Shown: positions 40,982 to 50,442 of the stretch, in pieces | Layout of the letters: every line of letters starts with the position of its first letter | How positions within the stretch are numbered: position 1 is the stretch's first letter | Assembly (NCBI RefSeq): GCF_018614615.1 | Contig: NZ_JAGGOK010000002.1 | Coordinates: 4,751-68,750, forward strand | Reading direction: 5' to 3' | Length of the DNA: 64,000 bases | DNA from: Streptomyces sp. ISL-100 | Lineage (GTDB): Bacteria; Actinomycetota; Actinomycetes; Streptomycetales; Streptomycetaceae | Made by a program: the position numbers and the translations under genes | Notes under the pieces: generated by a model | The model's database searches: none | Seen by the model: only the letters and a program-made list of their open reading frames with translations | Told to the model about the DNA's origin: nothing

Positions 40982-42277
40982 TCAGGAGGCCTTGGGCTCG
41001 ACCTCGCCCCGCCGGTGCACCCTGGCGGCGAGACCGCTGCCCAGGAGGCCCGCCAGCAGCCCCCACAGCACCGCGAGGCCGAGCGCCGTCCACAGTCGCG
41101 GCCGCAGCAAGACCTCTCCCCCGAGGGCGCTGCCGAGGTCCAGGAAATCTCCGATGCCCAGCAGTGACAGGCCGTAGTGCGCGGAGAGCCTGGCGACCAG
41201 ACAGATCATCAGCACCGTGAGGGTGAGGCCGACGGCCATGTGTACGGCGTGCTGCCAGGGCCGCACGCGTGCGGGTGAGCGGACCACCATGAGGAACGCG
41301 GCGGCCGGCACCAGGACCACGGCGGCGACCAGCAGCCACCAGGCCCGTCCGTCGTGCTCGGTGAGCGTACCGAGATTGAGGGTGGAGATGTCTCGCGTAC
41401 GGAGCACCTCGTCCAGCACGCGCGGCATCGGCAGCCCGAAGGGCCCCTCCACCTTTCCCTCCCAGGACGCGCCCATGCCCACGGTGAGGGCGAGCCAGGC
41501 GAGGTTCGGCAGTCCGAGGAGGATCACGGCGAACGTCTCCGCGCGGTGGCCGTGCGTCACCACGACGACGAGCGCGATGACCAGCGCCAGCGCGACGTAC
41601 GAGAGCAGCAGCGCCACCACGGCGAAGGCGGCCGGGCGTACGGGCTCCTGGAAGCGCACCAGGCGGGCGGGGAGCGGGGCCCGGCGCGACACGAGGAGGG
41701 CGAGGATGAGAAGGCCCGCCAGCCACAGCAGTCCGAACACGAGGGTGAGGGGGATATCGGTCCGGAACCCGACCTCCGGTGCGGCGTCGTCCAGCAAGTC
41801 GTCGAGGAGACCGTCCGTCGGATCCCCCAGCGGGATCCGGAACGTGTGCCGCGCGAGCAGCGAGACAAGGATGAGCGCGACTGCCCACAGGGCCGCCAAC
41901 CGGGCGGCTCGTCCGGCGAGTTCGCGGGTACTGGCGACCGCCCGGTGCCGCAGCGGCCGCAGGAAGCAGGTGGCGGTCACCAGGGCCCCGGCGAGGGTCA
42001 CCGAGAGCGGCAGCGCCGACAGGTCGGCTCGCGCCTCCGCGATCGCCCCGGCGCCTCCGGAGATGTCGACGGAACCGCCGACCGCCATCACGACGACGGC
42101 CGCGACGACGCGCCAGAACCCGCCACCCGGCAGGTCGGTCGCGCCCGCGGCCCACAGGCCGAGGGCCGCCGTGACGGCCATGGCCGCCAGGCCGGCGAGC
42201 GCCGCCACAAGGGCGTCACGCCAGAGGTGTGCGGCGCGCGTCGCGCCTTTTTGGTCGCTGATCTCCTGCTGGCTCAC
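40982..42277 (-). CDS. Streptophobe-family multi-pass membrane protein
   Basis: 431 residues with about ten hydrophobic helices, rich in Ala, Leu and Val. From memory it matches the streptomycete family named streptophobe, including the GGGFWRVVAAVVVMAVGGSV segment near the N-terminus and the central GMGASWEGKVEGPFGLPMPR. Function is unknown; relatives often sit near protein-kinase genes. It is convergent with the kinase gene, 16 bp apart. Confidence 0.75.
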   Translation of the reverse strand: MSQQEISDQKGATRAAHLWRDALVAALAGLAAMAVTAALGLWAAGATDLPGGGFWRVVAAVVVMAVGGSVDISGGAGAIAEARADLSALPLSVTLAGALVTATCFLRPLRHRAVASTRELAGRAARLAALWAVALILVSLLARHTFRIPLGDPTDGLLDDLLDDAAPEVGFRTDIPLTLVFGLLWLAGLLILALLVSRRAPLPARLVRFQEPVRPAAFAVVALLLSYVALALVIALVVVVTHGHRAETFAVILLGLPNLAWLALTVGMGASWEGKVEGPFGLPMPRVLDEVLRTRDISTLNLGTLTEHDGRAWWLLVAAVVLVPAAAFLMVVRSPARVRPWQHAVHMAVGLTLTVLMICLVARLSAHYGLSLLGIGDFLDLGSALGGEVLLRPRLWTALGLAVLWGLLAGLLGSGLAARVHRRGEVEPKAS

Positions 42278-42424
42278 GCTGCCACGCTAAGCACGGGACG
42301 GGCAGTCCGCCGCCGGGGAGGGCCGACTGCGCCGGCTTGCGGGCCGTACGAGTACAAGACACACAATAGACACTCAGAGTGGTAAGAAGATTACGAACTG
42401 GGACCAATCCCTACGTTGGGAAGA

Positions 42425-43666
42425 ATGCCCGTGAGTGCCCAACCGCCGCCGTCCGGCCGCCCCAAAGGACCCCCCTCCGGCCCGCTCTCGGGCCCTTCTC
42501 GACCTGGTCAGCCCGGTCAACCGAGCCAGCCGGGTCCGCCGCCCCCGCCCGAAACACCTTCCGGCCCCCCGAGCGGCGGCGGCCCGGGTGGCCCCGGCGG
42601 CACGGGCGGTACGGGCGGACCCGAGGGACCGGGCCGCGCCTGGTGGCGGTCGGTACCGCGGGTCGCGACCATCGCCGCCCTCCTGGTCGCCGCGGTGGTG
42701 GTCACCGTCGTCCTGACGCGCCCCGACAGCGGATCGGTCGCGGGCGGCGAGGTCTTCCTGGAGGCCGCGGGCTCGTCCGGGCCCGATCCGTACACCGAGT
42801 CGACAGCGCGCAAGACCTCGGCGTCACAGCCGCCGACCACGCCGCCGAGCGTGCGGCCGACCGTATCGCCGACACAGACCAACGTCACCCGGGCGGTGGA
42901 GGGATCGGATCCCGGTGTGTACGGGGGGACCCGGAACGTCGCCAGCTGCAACGTGGAGAAGCAGATCTCCGCACTCACCTCCCAGCAGGACAAGAACAAG
43001 GCGTTCGCGTCCGTCCTGGACATCGCGCCCACCGGCGTACCCGCGTATCTGCGGTCGCTGACTCCCGTGCAGTTGCGGATGGACACCCGGGTCACCAACC
43101 ACGGCTACCGGAACGGCGCCGCCACGCCCTATCAGGCCGTACTGCAGGCCGGCACGGCCGTTCTCGTGGACGACCGCGGCGTGCCGCGGGTGCGCTGCGC
43201 GTGCGGCAATCCGCTGCTGCCGCCGGTCCGCATCGAGGGCACGGCCAAGCGGATGGGCAACCCGTGGCCCGCGTACCGGCCCACGAACGTCGTGACGGTG
43301 CAGCCCGCGCCGAAGGCGGTGGACGAGTTCGTCCTGTTCGACCCGGAGAGTGAGGACTGGTTCGCCCGCGACACGGGCGACACGGGCAGCAAGGACAAGA
43401 AGACCGCGCCGCCCGCCAAGGAGACGGATTCCCCGTCACCTTCCCCGGACGAGTCGTCACCGTCGACCGAGTCACCGTCGACCGAGTCCCCCGCGTCGGA
43501 GCCGCCGACGGAGGAGCCGCCTTCGCCCGAACCGCCCACCTCCGAGCCGGCCCCCGAGTCCCCCGCCCCCGAGTCGCCCGCGCCGGAGTCCCCGGCGCCC
43601 GAGCCGCCGGGTCCCGACTCTCCGGTCTCCGGGGGAACCGGCTCCGCCCTGCCCGGTCCCGCCTGA
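42425..43666 (+). CDS. Proline-rich single-pass membrane protein, DUF6777-like
   Basis: About 413 residues. The N-terminal ~70 residues are Pro/Gly-rich, followed by one membrane helix (VATIAALLVAAVVVTVVLT, about 79-97). The extracellular domain of about 190 residues has the pattern GVYGGTRNVASCNVEKQISA, then a Cys pair CACGNPLLPP and PAYRPTNVVTVQPA. I associate this with DUF6777. The C-terminus is a long Pro/Ser/Glu/Thr tail. The ATG at 42425 is preferred; a GTG two codons later has better spacing from GGGAAG. It is divergent from the streptophobe gene. It may be an envelope partner of the kinase region. Confidence 0.7.
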   Translation: MPVSAQPPPSGRPKGPPSGPLSGPSRPGQPGQPSQPGPPPPPETPSGPPSGGGPGGPGGTGGTGGPEGPGRAWWRSVPRVATIAALLVAAVVVTVVLTRPDSGSVAGGEVFLEAAGSSGPDPYTESTARKTSASQPPTTPPSVRPTVSPTQTNVTRAVEGSDPGVYGGTRNVASCNVEKQISALTSQQDKNKAFASVLDIAPTGVPAYLRSLTPVQLRMDTRVTNHGYRNGAATPYQAVLQAGTAVLVDDRGVPRVRCACGNPLLPPVRIEGTAKRMGNPWPAYRPTNVVTVQPAPKAVDEFVLFDPESEDWFARDTGDTGSKDKKTAPPAKETDSPSPSPDESSPSTESPSTESPASEPPTEEPPSPEPPTSEPAPESPAPESPAPESPAPEPPGPDSPVSGGTGSALPGPA

Positions 43667-43808
43667 CGGTTTCGGCGCCCGGGGCCCTACGGGTGAAATT
43701 GACGACGTGCCAGCCGCCGGTCGCACATCCGCGCCGCGCGCCTGATTGGCTCCCGGGCAGGAGCCCGACGGGCCGCCGCACGCGATTGTCGACCGGAGGA
43801 ACGTCGCA

Positions 43809-45545
43809 ATGACGACGATGGACACCGCAGGACCGGCCGGCCCGGAGCCAGAAGAGAGCTACGAGGACGAGCTTCCGGTCCACCCCCACCGGCGGGGCAG
43901 CGTCGTCATCAAGTGGCTGACCACCACCGACCACAAGACGATCGGTTCGCTGTACCTGACCACGTCGTTCATCTTCTTCGTCATCGGCGGGGTCATGGCG
44001 CTGCTCATGCGCGCCGAACTCGCCCGTCCCGGCACGCAGATCATGTCGAACGAGCAGTTCAACCAGGCGTTCACGATGCACGGCACGATCATGCTGCTGA
44101 TGTTCGCGACGCCGCTGTTCGCCGGTTTCGCGAACTGGATCATGCCGCTGCAGATCGGCGCGCCCGACGTGGCGTTCCCGCGGCTGAACATGTTCGCGTA
44201 CTGGCTGTACCTCTTCGGCTCGACCATCGCGGTGGGCGGCCTGCTCACCCCGGACGGCACGCCGGACTTCGGGTGGTTCGCCTACTCCCCCCTGAACGAC
44301 TCGGTTCATTCGCCGGGCGTCGGCGCCGACCTGTGGATCATGGGTCTGGCCTTCTCCGGCTTCGGCACGATCCTTGGTTCGGTCAACTTCATCACCACGA
44401 TCATCTGCATGCGCGCGCCCGGCATGACGATGTTCCGGATGCCGATCTTCACCTGGAACATCCTGCTGACCGGTGTACTGGTCCTGCTCGCGTTCCCGGT
44501 GCTGGCCGCGGCTCTCCTCGCGCTGGAGGCGGACCGCAAGTTCGGAGCGCACATCTTCGACCCGGCCATTGGCGGATCGCTTCTGTGGCAGCACCTCTTC
44601 TGGTTCTTCGGCCACCCGGAGGTGTACATCATCGCGCTGCCGTTCTTCGGCATCGTCACCGAGATCATCCCGGTCTTCAGCCGCAAGCCGATCTTCGGTT
44701 ACATCGGCCTGGTGGGCGCGACCATCGCGATCGCCGGCCTCTCGGCGACCGTGTGGGCGCACCACATGTTCCCGACGGGCGCGGTGCTGTTGCCGTTCTT
44801 CTCGTTCATGACGTTCCTGATCGCGGTGCCGACCGGGGTGAAGTTCTTCAACTGGATCGGCACCATGTGGAAGGGCTTGCTCAGCTTCGAGACGCCCATG
44901 CTCTGGGCGACCGGCTTCCTCGTCACGTTCCTCTTCGGCGGTCTGACCGGCATCATCCTGGCGTCGCCGCCGCTGGACTTCCACGTGACCGACTCGTACT
45001 TCGTCGTCGCGCACTTCCATTACGTCGTGTTCGGCACCGTGGTCTTCGCGATGTTCGCCGGATTCCACTTCTGGTGGCCGAAGTTCACCGGCAAGATGCT
45101 GGACGAGCGGCTGGGCAAGATCACCTTCTGGACACTGTTCGTGGGCTTCCACGGCACGTTCCTGGTGCAGCACTGGCTCGGTGCCGAGGGCATGCCGCGC
45201 CGTTACGCGGACTACCTCGCCGCCGACGGCTTCACCGCTCTCAACACCATCTCGTCGCTCAGCTCGTTCCTGCTGGGTATGTCGCTGCTGCCGTTCTTCT
45301 ACAACGTCTGGAAGACCGCGAAGTACGGCGAGCCGATCAAGGTCGACGACCCCTGGGGCTACGGCCGTTCGCTGGAGTGGGCGACCTCCTGCCCCCCGCC
45401 TCGCCACAACTTCGTCACGCTCCCCCGGATCCGTTCCGAGTCCCCGGCGTTCGACCTGCACCACCCTCTGATCGCCGCCATCGACCAGGCTCACAACCGC
45501 CCCGACGCTTCCGTGACAGTGGCGCCGGGAGACAAACAGGGTTAG
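43809..45545 (+). CDS. ctaD: Cytochrome c oxidase subunit I (unlinked copy)
   Basis: A 578-residue heme-copper oxidase catalytic subunit with 12 membrane helices. Diagnostic segments are [13 protein letters not shown] (heme a ligand), [16 protein letters not shown] (Cu_B His and cross-linked Tyr region), WAHHMFPTG and [15 protein letters not shown] (heme ligands). The ATG at 43809 has GGAGGAA 6 bases upstream. Streptomyces usually have a main ctaCDF/qcrCAB cluster; here subunits II and III are not adjacent, so this is probably a second, isolated ctaD paralogue. A small membrane-protein gene follows. Confidence 0.96.
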   Translation: MTTMDTAGPAGPEPEESYEDELPVHPHRRGSVVIKWLTTTDHKTIGSLYLTTSFIFFVIGGVMALLMRAELARPGTQIMSNEQFNQAFTMHGTIMLLMFATPLFAGFANWIMPLQIGAPDVAFPRLNMFAYWLYLFGSTIAVGGLLTPDGTPDFGWFAYSPLNDSVHSPGVGADLWIMGLAFSGFGTILGSVNFITTIICMRAPGMTMFRMPIFTWNILLTGVLVLLAFPVLAAALLALEADRKFGAHIFDPAIGGSLLWQHLFWFFGHPEVYIIALPFFGIVTEIIPVFSRKPIFGYIGLVGATIAIAGLSATVWAHHMFPTGAVLLPFFSFMTFLIAVPTGVKFFNWIGTMWKGLLSFETPMLWATGFLVTFLFGGLTGIILASPPLDFHVTDSYFVVAHFHYVVFGTVVFAMFAGFHFWWPKFTGKMLDERLGKITFWTLFVGFHGTFLVQHWLGAEGMPRRYADYLAADGFTALNTISSLSSFLLGMSLLPFFYNVWKTAKYGEPIKVDDPWGYGRSLEWATSCPPPRHNFVTLPRIRSESPAFDLHHPLIAAIDQAHNRPDASVTVAPGDKQG

Positions 45546-45580
45546 GACGCCGTCCGGGTACGAAGGGAGGAGCGAGAAGC

Positions 45581-45922
45581 GTGGAGCCCGAAATGGAGAG
45601 CGACCGCGGTCTGGCTCAACTGGAGGGCTACCTCCTGTGGAGCGCAGAGGTGGCGGAAGCGCGCCGCCATGCCGACCGCTTCACCGAGCAGTTGCCGTGG
45701 CTGACCACCGCGCAGCGCGAGGACGTCGAACGGGTCTACACGGCCGAGCGGCTGGCCGCCTCCCGCGCCATGCTGGTTCGCGTCTCGGCCCGCGGCACCA
45801 CGCTGCGCGCCGAGTACACAGAGCGCTACCGTCAGCTCAAGACGCGTTGCGTGACCGTGTCCGTCGTGTGCGCCGGTGCGGCGAGCGGGGCGTGCGCCGC
45901 CCTCACCCTGCTCATCCGGTAA
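45581..45922 (+). CDS. Small protein with C-terminal membrane helix, downstream of ctaD
   Basis: 113 residues from the GTG at 45581, with AGGAG 8 bases upstream. The first ~85 residues are charged and helical (RRHADRFTEQLPWLTTAQRE, then ERLAASRAMLVRVSARG). A single hydrophobic helix follows at the end (VTVSVVCAGAASGACAALTLL). It starts 35 bp after ctaD and may be co-transcribed. I do not recognise a named family; a tail-anchored accessory protein is one possibility. Confidence 0.75.
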   Translation: MEPEMESDRGLAQLEGYLLWSAEVAEARRHADRFTEQLPWLTTAQREDVERVYTAERLAASRAMLVRVSARGTTLRAEYTERYRQLKTRCVTVSVVCAGAASGACAALTLLIR

Positions 45923-46029
45923 TGCCTCAGATGCCCCGCCGTGCGCCCGTACGACGTAAAAATCCGTTGCGGCCCGAGAACGCGGCCTGTTGTACTGCCG
46001 CACACCAGTCGATTGCCCAAGGAGCCGAA

Positions 46030-46140
46030 ATGCGCGGAACGTTCATGTCCACCCGGAAAGGAATCACCACCCATTCAGAGGACATGACACTTCGTGCACA
46101 CGTTGAACCTGGGAATTCTGGCGCATGTAGACGCCGGTAA
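46030..46140 (+). CDS. Possible leader peptide overlapping the ribosomal protection gene
   Basis: A 36-codon frame begins MRGTFMSTRKGITTHSED. AAGGAG lies 5 bases upstream of its ATG, a better ribosome-binding site than that of the following gene. It overlaps the first 47 bp of the resistance gene in another frame. Translated leaders controlling tet(M)- and erm-type resistance genes are known, so ribosome stalling here could regulate the downstream start. No protein family is recognised. Confidence 0.45.
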   Translation: MRGTFMSTRKGITTHSEDMTLRAHVEPGNSGACRRR

Positions 46141-48100
46141 GACGAGCCTGACGGAGCGGCTGCTCCACGCCGCCGGGGTGGTCGACGAAATCGGCAGCGT
46201 CGACGCCGGAAGTACCCAGACCGATTCCCTGGCTTTGGAACGGCAACGCGGCATCACCATCAAATCCGCCGTCGTGTCGTTCGTCATTGATGACGTCACG
46301 GTCAATCTCATTGATACGCCGGGCCACCCGGATTTCATCGCCGAGGTGGAACGGGTCCTGAGCGTGCTCGACAGCGCTGTGCTGGTCGTCTCCGCCGTGG
46401 AGGGCGTGCAGGCGCAAACCCGGTTGCTGATGCGTACGCTCCAGCGGCTGCGGATCCCCACGATCGTCTTCGTGAACAAGATCGACCGCCGTGGCGCCGA
46501 TCACGAAGGCGTACTGCGGAGCATTTCCGGGAAGCTGACCCCGTCGGCCGTCGCCCTGGGGTCGGTCGGCGGGCAAGGCACGCGTGGCGCCTTCCAGACG
46601 CCGTTCACCGCCACTGACACCGGCTTCACCACCCGGCTGGTCGATCTGCTGGCCGAGCACAACGACGCGTTCCTGGCCGCGTACGTCGACGACGAGGCGG
46701 CGGTTTCGTACCGCGGGCTGCGGGGCGAACTGGCGGCGCAGACCAAGCAGGGGCTGGTACATCCGGTGTTCTTCGGCTCGGCGATCACGGGGGCGGGCGT
46801 GGAGTCACTGATCGCCGGCGTCAGGGAACTGCTGCCCGCTGCCGAAGGCGATGCCGAAGGACCGGTCTCGGGCACCGTGTTCAAGGTCGAGCGCGGGCCC
46901 GCCGGAGAGAAGACCGCGTTCGTCCGCATGTTCTCGGGAACGGTGCGGACGCGGGAACGGCTGCGGTTCGGCCAGGGTCAAGAGGGCAAGGTGACCGCGA
47001 TCAGCGTGTTCGACCGCGGCTCCGCCGTCCGCGCGGCGTCGGTCTCGGCCGGGCAGATCGGAAAGCTCCGGGGGCTCGGCGAAGTCCGGATCGGCGACTG
47101 GATCGGCGTATCGCCGGACAAGTCGACGCGTCACCACTTCGCTCCGCCGACGCTGGAAACAGTCGTGGTTCCCTGCCGTCCGGCGGACAAGGGCGCGTTG
47201 CACCTCGCGCTCGCGCAGTTCGCCGAGCAGGATCCGCTGATCAACCTGCGGCAGGACGACATCCGGCAGGACGTTTTCGTCTCGCTCTACGGCGAGGTGC
47301 AGAAGGAGGTCATCCAGGCGACGCTGGCGGACGACTTCGGCCTGGACGTCACGTTCCGCGAGACGACGACCATCTGCGTGGAACGGCCGGTCGGCAGCGG
47401 TGCGGCCTTCGAGATCATCGACAAGGATCCCAATCCGTTCCTGGCGACGGTCGGGCTGCGTGTCGACCCGGCGCCGGCCGGCGCAGGCGTGGAATTCCGG
47501 CTGGAGGTCGAGCTGGGGTCCATGCCGTTCTCGTTCTTCAAGGCGGTCGAGGACACCGTGAGTCAGACACTCGGGCAGGGCCTCCACGGCTGGCAGGTCA
47601 CCGACTGCGTGGTCACCATGACGCATTGCGGTTACTGGCCGCGGCAGAGCCACTCCCACGCCGTTTTCGACAAGAGCATGTCGAGTACCACCGCCGACTT
47701 CCGCAACCTGACACCGCTGGTCCTGATGAGCGCGCTGCGGCAGGCCGGAACCCTGGTGCACGAGCCGATGCACCGCTTTCGCCTCGACGTACCGGCAGAC
47801 GGGCTCGGAGCGATCCTGCCGGTGCTGGCGCGGCTGCGGGCCGCTCCGCGCACACAGGAGATGCGGGGCTCGTCATGCCTGCTGGAGGGGGACATTCCGG
47901 CGGCTCGCATGCACGAGCTCGATCAGCGGCTGCCGTCGCTGACACGCGGCGAGGGCGTCCTGGAATGCGCCTTCGACCACTACGAGCCGGTCCGGGGCCC
48001 GGTCCCGGTCCGTCCCCGGACGGACTACGACCCGCTCAACCGCAAGGAATACCTGCTCAAGGTCGTACGGAGAACGGGCGGACGGCGGGAGGGCGTGTGA
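46094..48100 (+). CDS. otrA: TetM/OtrA-type ribosomal protection protein
   Basis: 668 residues. It is an EF-G-like GTPase that removes tetracyclines from the ribosome. GTPase motifs are complete: AHVDAGKTSL (G1), RGITI (G2), DTPGHPD (G3) and NKID (G4). The C-terminal domains IV-V carry tet-type segments such as RNLTPLVLMSALRQAGT, the GEIPA-like GDIPAARMHELDQRLPSLTR and the ending TDYDPLNRKEYLL. Length and ending fit the ribosomal protection family rather than housekeeping EF-G (about 700 residues). The GTG at 46094 has a weak, distant GAGGA. In actinomycetes such genes (otrA-like) may give intrinsic resistance; no tetracycline cluster is visible here. Confidence 0.9.
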   Translation: MHTLNLGILAHVDAGKTSLTERLLHAAGVVDEIGSVDAGSTQTDSLALERQRGITIKSAVVSFVIDDVTVNLIDTPGHPDFIAEVERVLSVLDSAVLVVSAVEGVQAQTRLLMRTLQRLRIPTIVFVNKIDRRGADHEGVLRSISGKLTPSAVALGSVGGQGTRGAFQTPFTATDTGFTTRLVDLLAEHNDAFLAAYVDDEAAVSYRGLRGELAAQTKQGLVHPVFFGSAITGAGVESLIAGVRELLPAAEGDAEGPVSGTVFKVERGPAGEKTAFVRMFSGTVRTRERLRFGQGQEGKVTAISVFDRGSAVRAASVSAGQIGKLRGLGEVRIGDWIGVSPDKSTRHHFAPPTLETVVVPCRPADKGALHLALAQFAEQDPLINLRQDDIRQDVFVSLYGEVQKEVIQATLADDFGLDVTFRETTTICVERPVGSGAAFEIIDKDPNPFLATVGLRVDPAPAGAGVEFRLEVELGSMPFSFFKAVEDTVSQTLGQGLHGWQVTDCVVTMTHCGYWPRQSHSHAVFDKSMSSTTADFRNLTPLVLMSALRQAGTLVHEPMHRFRLDVPADGLGAILPVLARLRAAPRTQEMRGSSCLLEGDIPAARMHELDQRLPSLTRGEGVLECAFDHYEPVRGPVPVRPRTDYDPLNRKEYLLKVVRRTGGRREGV

Positions 48101-48227
48101 CCGGCCGCCCCGGACCGGCATCGCGGCCGCCTCGTTTCACCCGATCTGTTCTGGGGACCCGAAGGGGGTCCGCTAGGTCCACCTGGTCCGGAGCACGGCA
48201 ACGACGAGCAACGTCACGGAGTGCCTC

Positions 48228-49265
48228 ATGAACGAGACAACAGGGCTGCGGGTGGTCGTCACAGGAGCCACCGGAAATGTCGGCACCAGCGTGGTGCGCG
48301 CACTCGCGGACGATCCACAGGTCGGCTCCATCCTGGGCCTCGCGCGCAGGGTGCCCGAGCTGACCGTTCCGCGGGCCGAATGGGCCGCCGTGGACCTGGG
48401 CGAGGAAGAGAACGGCGACGGGCTCGCCGGTCACTTCGCCGGCGCCGATGCCGTGGTCCATCTCGCCTGGCGCTTCCAGCCGACCCACGACCCGGTGGTC
48501 ACCTGGCAGACGAACGTCCTCGGGTCCATCAGGGTCTTCAAGGCGGTCGCGGTCGCCGGAGTGCCCGCTCTGGTGCACGCCTCGTCGGTCGGCGCGTACG
48601 CGCCCGGGCCGAAGGAGGCCCCGGGCGTCGACGAGTCCTGGCCCACCCACGGCTGGCCGGACGCCGCGTACTGCCGCGAGAAGGCCTACCTCGAACGGGT
48701 GCTGGACACCTTCGAGTACGAGCACCCGAACGTCCGCGTCGTACGCATGCGTCCCGCGTTCCTGTTCAAGGAGACGTCGGCGAGCGAGCAGCGGCGTATC
48801 TTCGCCGGACGTTTCCTCCCGGGCCCCTTGGTACGGCCCGACCTGCTGCCCTGGGTCCCCGACCTGAAGGGACTCGTCCTCCAGGCGCTGCACACCGACG
48901 ACGCCGCCGAGGCCTACCGGCAGGCCGTACTGCGCGAAGTCGGGGGAGCGTTCAATCTGGCCGCCGACCCGGTCGTCGACGCGCGGGTACTGGGTGAACT
49001 GCTGGAGGCGAAGGTGGTGCGGGTGCCCACGGGAGTGGTCCGCGCCGCGCTGGCGGCGGCCTGGAGTGCTCACCTCGCGCCGGCGTCGCCGCACCTGTTC
49101 GACGCGGTGCTGCGCCTGCCCGTCCTCGACTCGTCCCGGGCGCGCCGGGAGCTCGACTGGCAGCCGCTGCGTACGTCCACCGACGCGATCCGGGAGTTCC
49201 TGGACGGCGTACGCAAGGGGAGCGGCGAGGAGACGGCGCCGCTCGCGGGCCGCAAGGCGAGCTAG
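48228..49265 (+). CDS. NAD-dependent epimerase/dehydratase family protein
   Basis: A 345-residue extended SDR protein. The nucleotide-binding loop is VTGATGNVGTSVV (about 11-23). The catalytic Tyr-x3-Lys is in AYCREKAYLE (about 143-152), with a preceding Ser in VHASSVGAY. The C-terminal part resembles sugar-nucleotide epimerases (LDSSRARRELDWQPLRTSTD). The substrate is unknown. It starts 127 bp after the resistance gene and is followed by the sigma factor gene, probably as a separate unit. Confidence 0.88.
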   Translation: MNETTGLRVVVTGATGNVGTSVVRALADDPQVGSILGLARRVPELTVPRAEWAAVDLGEEENGDGLAGHFAGADAVVHLAWRFQPTHDPVVTWQTNVLGSIRVFKAVAVAGVPALVHASSVGAYAPGPKEAPGVDESWPTHGWPDAAYCREKAYLERVLDTFEYEHPNVRVVRMRPAFLFKETSASEQRRIFAGRFLPGPLVRPDLLPWVPDLKGLVLQALHTDDAAEAYRQAVLREVGGAFNLAADPVVDARVLGELLEAKVVRVPTGVVRAALAAAWSAHLAPASPHLFDAVLRLPVLDSSRARRELDWQPLRTSTDAIREFLDGVRKGSGEETAPLAGRKAS

Positions 49266-49315
49266 ACGACAGCCAGGCGACAGCTGAACGACAAAGAGCA
49301 CCAAAACGCCCATTT

Positions 49316-49321
49316 GGGTAA
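49316..49321 (+). promoter_or_regulatory. GGGTAA -10-like element before sigma factor gene
   Basis: GGGTAA, preceded by CATTT, resembles the -10 of SigB/SigF-type promoters, which would allow autoregulation of the sigma gene 54 bp downstream. No convincing GTTT -35 is seen at the expected distance. Confidence 0.3.
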
Positions 49322-49374
49322 GATGTCGGCAGGACGCTCGTACGACGGTTCCCCCAGCGCGTCGAAGGAGCCTC

Positions 49375-50442
49375 ATGTCCAGCCGCCTGCGTACCCGTGA
49401 ACCCGACTCCGACTCCGATTCCACAGCATCCGGCTCCCGCCCCCCGGGGCTGGCCGATCTCCCGGACATTCCGGATGCGCACACTCTCGGCACGCAGGAC
49501 GCGCGCACCCTCTCCGACTCCTTGTTCGAGCGCCTGGCGGCACTGAAGGAGGGGACACCCGAGTACGCGTACGTCCGCAACACCCTGGTCGAGATCAACC
49601 TCAGCCTGGTGAAGTACGCCGCGTCGCGGTTCCGCAACCGGAACCAGCCCATGGAAGACATCGTCCAGGTGGGCACCATCGGGCTGATCAAGGCCATCAA
49701 CCGTTTCGACGTCGGGCGCGAGGTGGAGTTCCCCTCCTTCGCGCTGCCGACGATCGAGGGCGAGATCAAGCGCTTCTTCCGCGACAACAGCTGGGACGTC
49801 CGGGTACCGCGCCGGCTCCAGGAACTCCGGATCGATATCGCGCGCGCGTCCGACATCCTGGAGCAGGGGCTGGGCCGGGAGCCCACAGCCGCCGAGCTGG
49901 CCGCCCACCTGGGCGTGGACGAGGGCGAGGTCCGTGAAGGCCGGCGGGCGGCGAACGGCTACAACGCCCGCTCCCTCGACGCGGTGTTCGAGGACGCTCC
50001 TGTCGGCTTCGCGCAGTGCTGCCTCGGTCAGGAGGTCCGCGCGTACGACACCGTCGAGTGTGTTGTGGCATTGAAGCCCCTGATGACCGCCCTTCCCGAA
50101 CGGGACCGGAGGATCCTCACCATGCGGTTCGTGGAGGAGCTGACACAGCGGGAGATCGGCGAGCGGATGGGCATCTCCCAGATGCAGGTGTCCCGGCTGC
50201 TCACCCGCATCCTGACAACACTGCGCGACGCGCTTCTCGCGGAGGACGACGGCCGGCCCGCTACGCCCCCCGCCGCCCCGAGCCACGTGGGGCCGCCACC
50301 TCCACCCACACCGTCTTGCCGCCGCCCCGAGGCAGCGAGCCCCAGCTCCGGGCGAGGCACCGCAGCACGATCAGGCCATGCCCGCCGGGCACGGCCACGC
50401 CCGACGGCCGGGGCTTCGGATGCTCGGGGCTGCCGTCGGTGA
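49375..50442 (+). CDS. RNA polymerase sigma factor, SigB/SigF/SigG subfamily
   Basis: 355 residues. Region 2 reads DIVQVGTIGLIKAINRFDVG (about 95-114) and continues with the subfamily-typical FPSFALPTIEGEIKRFFRD. Region 3 follows, then region 4 with the helix-turn-helix LTQREIGERMGISQMQVSRL. These stress or differentiation sigma factors are normally held by RsbW-type anti-sigma kinases. The AAGGAG site lies 6 bases upstream. The last ~65 residues (Pro/Arg/Ala-rich) are unusual and are encoded opposite the 3' part of the antisense RsbW-like gene. The functional protein probably ends near LLTRILTTLRDAL, and the tail is an extension from loss of an earlier stop. Confidence 0.92.
   Translation: MSSRLRTREPDSDSDSTASGSRPPGLADLPDIPDAHTLGTQDARTLSDSLFERLAALKEGTPEYAYVRNTLVEINLSLVKYAASRFRNRNQPMEDIVQVGTIGLIKAINRFDVGREVEFPSFALPTIEGEIKRFFRDNSWDVRVPRRLQELRIDIARASDILEQGLGREPTAAELAAHLGVDEGEVREGRRAANGYNARSLDAVFEDAPVGFAQCCLGQEVRAYDTVECVVALKPLMTALPERDRRILTMRFVEELTQREIGERMGISQMQVSRLLTRILTTLRDALLAEDDGRPATPPAAPSHVGPPPPPTPSCRRPEAASPSSGRGTAARSGHARRARPRPTAGASDARGCRR

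Noticed and set aside
43092..45494. 800-codon open frame antisense to ctaD
   Set aside because: It has shadow composition (Arg/Gln/Glu/His-rich) and no family resemblance, and it overlaps a clearly conserved oxidase gene.
46094..48100. Housekeeping elongation factor G
   Set aside because: Domain IV-V segments and the C-terminal ending follow the tetracycline ribosomal protection family, and no rpsL/rpsG/tuf neighbours are present.
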